Source: an uncultured Ruminococcus sp. (GTDB lineage: Bacteria > Bacillota > Clostridia > Oscillospirales > Acutalibacteraceae). Taken from it: 7,116 bases of DNA. The position numbers and the translations under genes were made by a program. How positions within the stretch are numbered: the first letter of the stretch is position 1; every line of letters starts with the position of its first letter. Under the pieces are notes generated by a model. It ran no database searches and had not been told where the DNA came from. It saw nothing but the letters and a program-made list of their open reading frames with translations. The DNA is taken from contig CACZPV010000311.1 in assembly GCA_902783065.1 (NCBI GenBank), positions 1 to 7,116 on the forward strand, read 5' to 3'. This document shows, piece by piece, positions 5,344 through 7,116 of this stretch.

Positions 5344-7116
5344 ATATCAAAAAAAATTTACACCTGATTCAACAGGACAACTATTCAAGGATCTTGCGGG
5401 CGGTATTATAACCGCCCTCGTTTCAATTCCCATCTCAATGGGTTATGCACAAATAGCTGGTCTGCCAATGCAGTATGGTCTGTACGGATCAGTTTTTACC
5501 ATTATTATTTTCGGGTTACTGACAACAAGCCGTGAATTTGTATTCGGTGTAGATGCTGCTCCTGCTGCCCTGATCGGCGGAATTATTTCCTCTATGGGAA
5601 TCGCAGCCGGGTCGGAAGAAGCTATGACCGTTGTACCAACACTGACATTTTTTGTTTCATTCTGGCTTCTGATCTTTTACATATTTAAAGCCGGACGAAT
5701 CGTTAAATATATTTCTTCGTCTGTCATGGGAGGCTTTGTAACGGGTATCTGCTGCACAATCATTCTGATGCAGACACCGAAGCTGTTCGGTGGAAACACC
5801 GGCACAGGAGAAGCTCCCGAACTGATATATCATATCATTTCACAGCTGACAAACTGGAATCCCGTTTCGGCGGTATTGAGTGCTGTATCGGTTATTATAA
5901 TAATGCTCGGAAAAAAACTTATACCAAAAGTTCCGGTTTCCGTTATTGTGATGGCCGGAGGAGCTGCCGCAGGCTTGCTTCTTCCTCTGGACAGTTACGG
6001 TGTCAAAATGCTGCCGGATGCATCGTCCGGATTTCCCTGGACTATAACGCTGCCTGCTGTCAGTTCTGTTAAGCAGATCAGCGAATACCTTTTTTCTTCC
6101 CTGTCAGTAGCTGCGGTCATTCTTTCGGAATCATTGCTGGCTTCACGCGGAAATGCAATGAAGGACGGTTATAAGCTTAACAGCAACCGTGAGATCTTAG
6201 CATATACTGCTGCAAATTTTATGGCAGCAGTTTCAGGCTGCTGCCCTGTTAATGCCAGCGTTTCAAGAACGGGAATTATGAGACAGTTCGTCGCAAAATC
6301 GCAGTGGCTGTCAATCTCAGCAGGGTTATCAATGCTTGCAGTGCTGTATTTTGCTGCACCGATAATAAAATTTATGCCTGTACCTGTACTTACCTCAATT
6401 GTAGTATGCGCTTTGATCAATGCCTGTGAATGGAAAGAGGCAAAACACTTTTTCAAACGGAGCAAACCTGAATTTTACATTTTTATTGGTGCGTGGCTGG
6501 CAGTATTGGTTTTCGGAACAGTATATGGAGTTATAATCGGTATTGTCCTTTCCTTTGTTTCTGTTATTATCCGTGCAGTCACACCCCCAAGAGATTTTCT
6601 GGGGGTTATAAAGGGCAAGGATGACAGCTTCTATTCTCTGAGACGCAACAATGAAGCAAAACCTATTAAAAATACACTGATATACCGCTTTGGCGGCAAC
6701 TTGTTTTTTGCCAATATTGATACACTGCAAAACGACATTGACTCAGCTGTAAAAGAAGATACAAAAGTAATTATCATAAATGCAGGTGCTTGCGGAAATA
6801 TCGACATTACCGCAGCTGAACGGCTTCTTATGATGTATGAGAATTACAAAAAGCGGAATATCAGTTTTTATATTACCGAACATATCGGAGAGGTCAATGA
6901 TCTTCTTCGATCTTACGGAACAGACAAACTCCTTGAAAGCGGAGCAGTAAGAATGACTACACCACTCGCACTTCGGGACGCAGGAATTCCCTCTCCATAT
7001 CCCCTCGAAAACACCGGAGATTTCGACTTTCCGGGCATAAAACTAAAAATAAAAAGCCGAAGCGGTTCCACCCGTAAAAACGAGTATATTGTACGGCCAA
7101 AACATATAAGCCGAAA
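5321..7116 (+). CDS. SulP-family anion permease with STAS domain, 3' end beyond the window
   Basis: SulP (SLC26-like) proteins move anions such as sulfate or bicarbonate across the cytoplasmic membrane; the substrate cannot be told here. Read from TTG 5321 with a good ribosome binding site, 598 codons are open to the window edge without a stop. The first membrane segment carries DLAGGIITALVSIPISMGYA (24-43) followed by QIAGLP (44-49), matching the family's PQxMAYAxLAGLP region. About 10-14 hydrophobic segments follow to residue 418. ESLLASRGNAMKDGYKLNSN (270-289) with REILAY (290-295), and CCPVNASVSRTG (307-318), are the SulP hallmark stretch before the last helices. The cytoplasmic STAS domain spans about 450-550, with NIDITAAERL (493-502) where the conserved Asp-x-Ser/Thr loop sits. 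A polar, basic tail starts near 551. The previous in-frame stop is that of mrnC. The upstream gap is 45 bases with no terminator, so read-through from the cluster is likely. An ATG start at 5438 would cut the first helix. Confidence 0.93.
   Translation, partial: MGSTIIKEYQKKFTPDSTGQLFKDLAGGIITALVSIPISMGYAQIAGLPMQYGLYGSVFTIIIFGLLTTSREFVFGVDAAPAALIGGIISSMGIAAGSEEAMTVVPTLTFFVSFWLLIFYIFKAGRIVKYISSSVMGGFVTGICCTIILMQTPKLFGGNTGTGEAPELIYHIISQLTNWNPVSAVLSAVSVIIIMLGKKLIPKVPVSVIVMAGGAAAGLLLPLDSYGVKMLPDASSGFPWTITLPAVSSVKQISEYLFSSLSVAAVILSESLLASRGNAMKDGYKLNSNREILAYTAANFMAAVSGCCPVNASVSRTGIMRQFVAKSQWLSISAGLSMLAVLYFAAPIIKFMPVPVLTSIVVCALINACEWKEAKHFFKRSKPEFYIFIGAWLAVLVFGTVYGVIIGIVLSFVSVIIRAVTPPRDFLGVIKGKDDSFYSLRRNNEAKPIKNTLIYRFGGNLFFANIDTLQNDIDSAVKEDTKVIIINAGACGNIDITAAERLLMMYENYKKRNISFYITEHIGEVNDLLRSYGTDKLLESGAVRMTTPLALRDAGIPSPYPLENTGDFDFPGIKLKIKSRSGSTRKNEYIVRPKHISR
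5349..5356 (+). repeat. A8 run in codons 10-12 of the SulP gene
   Basis: Eight A's follow C5348 and precede TTT. It is the longest A run I noticed in the window. It is in frame here (CAA AAA AAA TTT), but a length change would stop the protein near its start. Confidence 0.9.
6583..6606 (+). other. Inverted repeat at the membrane/STAS domain border of SulP
   Basis: ACCCCCA (6583-6589) pairs with TGGGGGT (6600-6606). The stem can extend by GA (6591-6592) with TC (6598-6599) around a bulged A6590. It lies in codons 421-429, just after the last membrane helix. No T-run follows on either strand, so it is not an intrinsic terminator. A role in pausing translation between domains is speculation. 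Confidence 0.4.

Noticed and set aside
5438..5440. ATG 5438 as the start of the SulP gene
   Set aside because: It falls inside the conserved first membrane segment. The TTG at 5321 has a well-placed ribosome binding site.
6169..6730. Two overlapping minus-strand open frames opposite the SulP gene
   Set aside because: The plus strand here is clearly SulP membrane and STAS coding sequence, and the minus-strand products have no recognisable domain.

Overview
The window reads as one continuous plus-strand gene cluster with almost no non-coding DNA: the 3' part of uvrC, then mutS2, obg (obgE/cgtA), mrnC (Mini-ribonuclease III) and the 5' part of a SulP-family anion transporter with a STAS domain. 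It suggests a low-to-mid GC Gram-positive bacterium. MutS2, Obg with a C-terminal OCT domain, and Mini-III occurring together are typical of Firmicutes. AGGAG-type ribosome binding sites, a TTG start and A-rich coding DNA fit a clostridial genome. An Oscillospiraceae/Ruminococcus-like member of Clostridia is my best guess, inferred from protein flavour and gene order and not proven.

Layout: bases 1-1272 encode the last 423 codons of UvrC (UVR motif, RNase H-like nuclease domain, helix-hairpin-helix). mutS2 begins at 1265 inside the end of uvrC. It runs to 3587, but in this sequence it is interrupted near 3046-3065 by a one-base frame change at a run of seven A's. The ATPase part ends at a TGA at 3065-3067, and the KOW and Smr domains continue in another frame. 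obg (3602-4873) and mrnC (4889-5275) follow at gaps of 14 and 15 bases, each with a clear ribosome binding site. After 45 bases a SulP permease begins at a TTG codon (5321) and stays open to the window end. No stretch over 300 bases lacks a gene. I see no RNA gene, CRISPR array, insertion sequence or convincing intrinsic terminator.

Functionally, the first two genes belong to DNA repair and recombination. MutS2 also has a known role at collided ribosomes, Obg is a 50S assembly GTPase, and Mini-III matures 23S rRNA. The core mutS2-obg-mrnC can therefore be read as a large-subunit/ribosome-surveillance cluster. The transporter has no obvious link to it and may simply be read through.

The points most worth a second look are the mutS2 frameshift and its possible split products, a hairpin covering the mrnC ribosome binding site, and an exact 14-base direct repeat flanking the SulP start. 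I found no clear evidence of a wholly new system; most of the window is ordinary housekeeping DNA.
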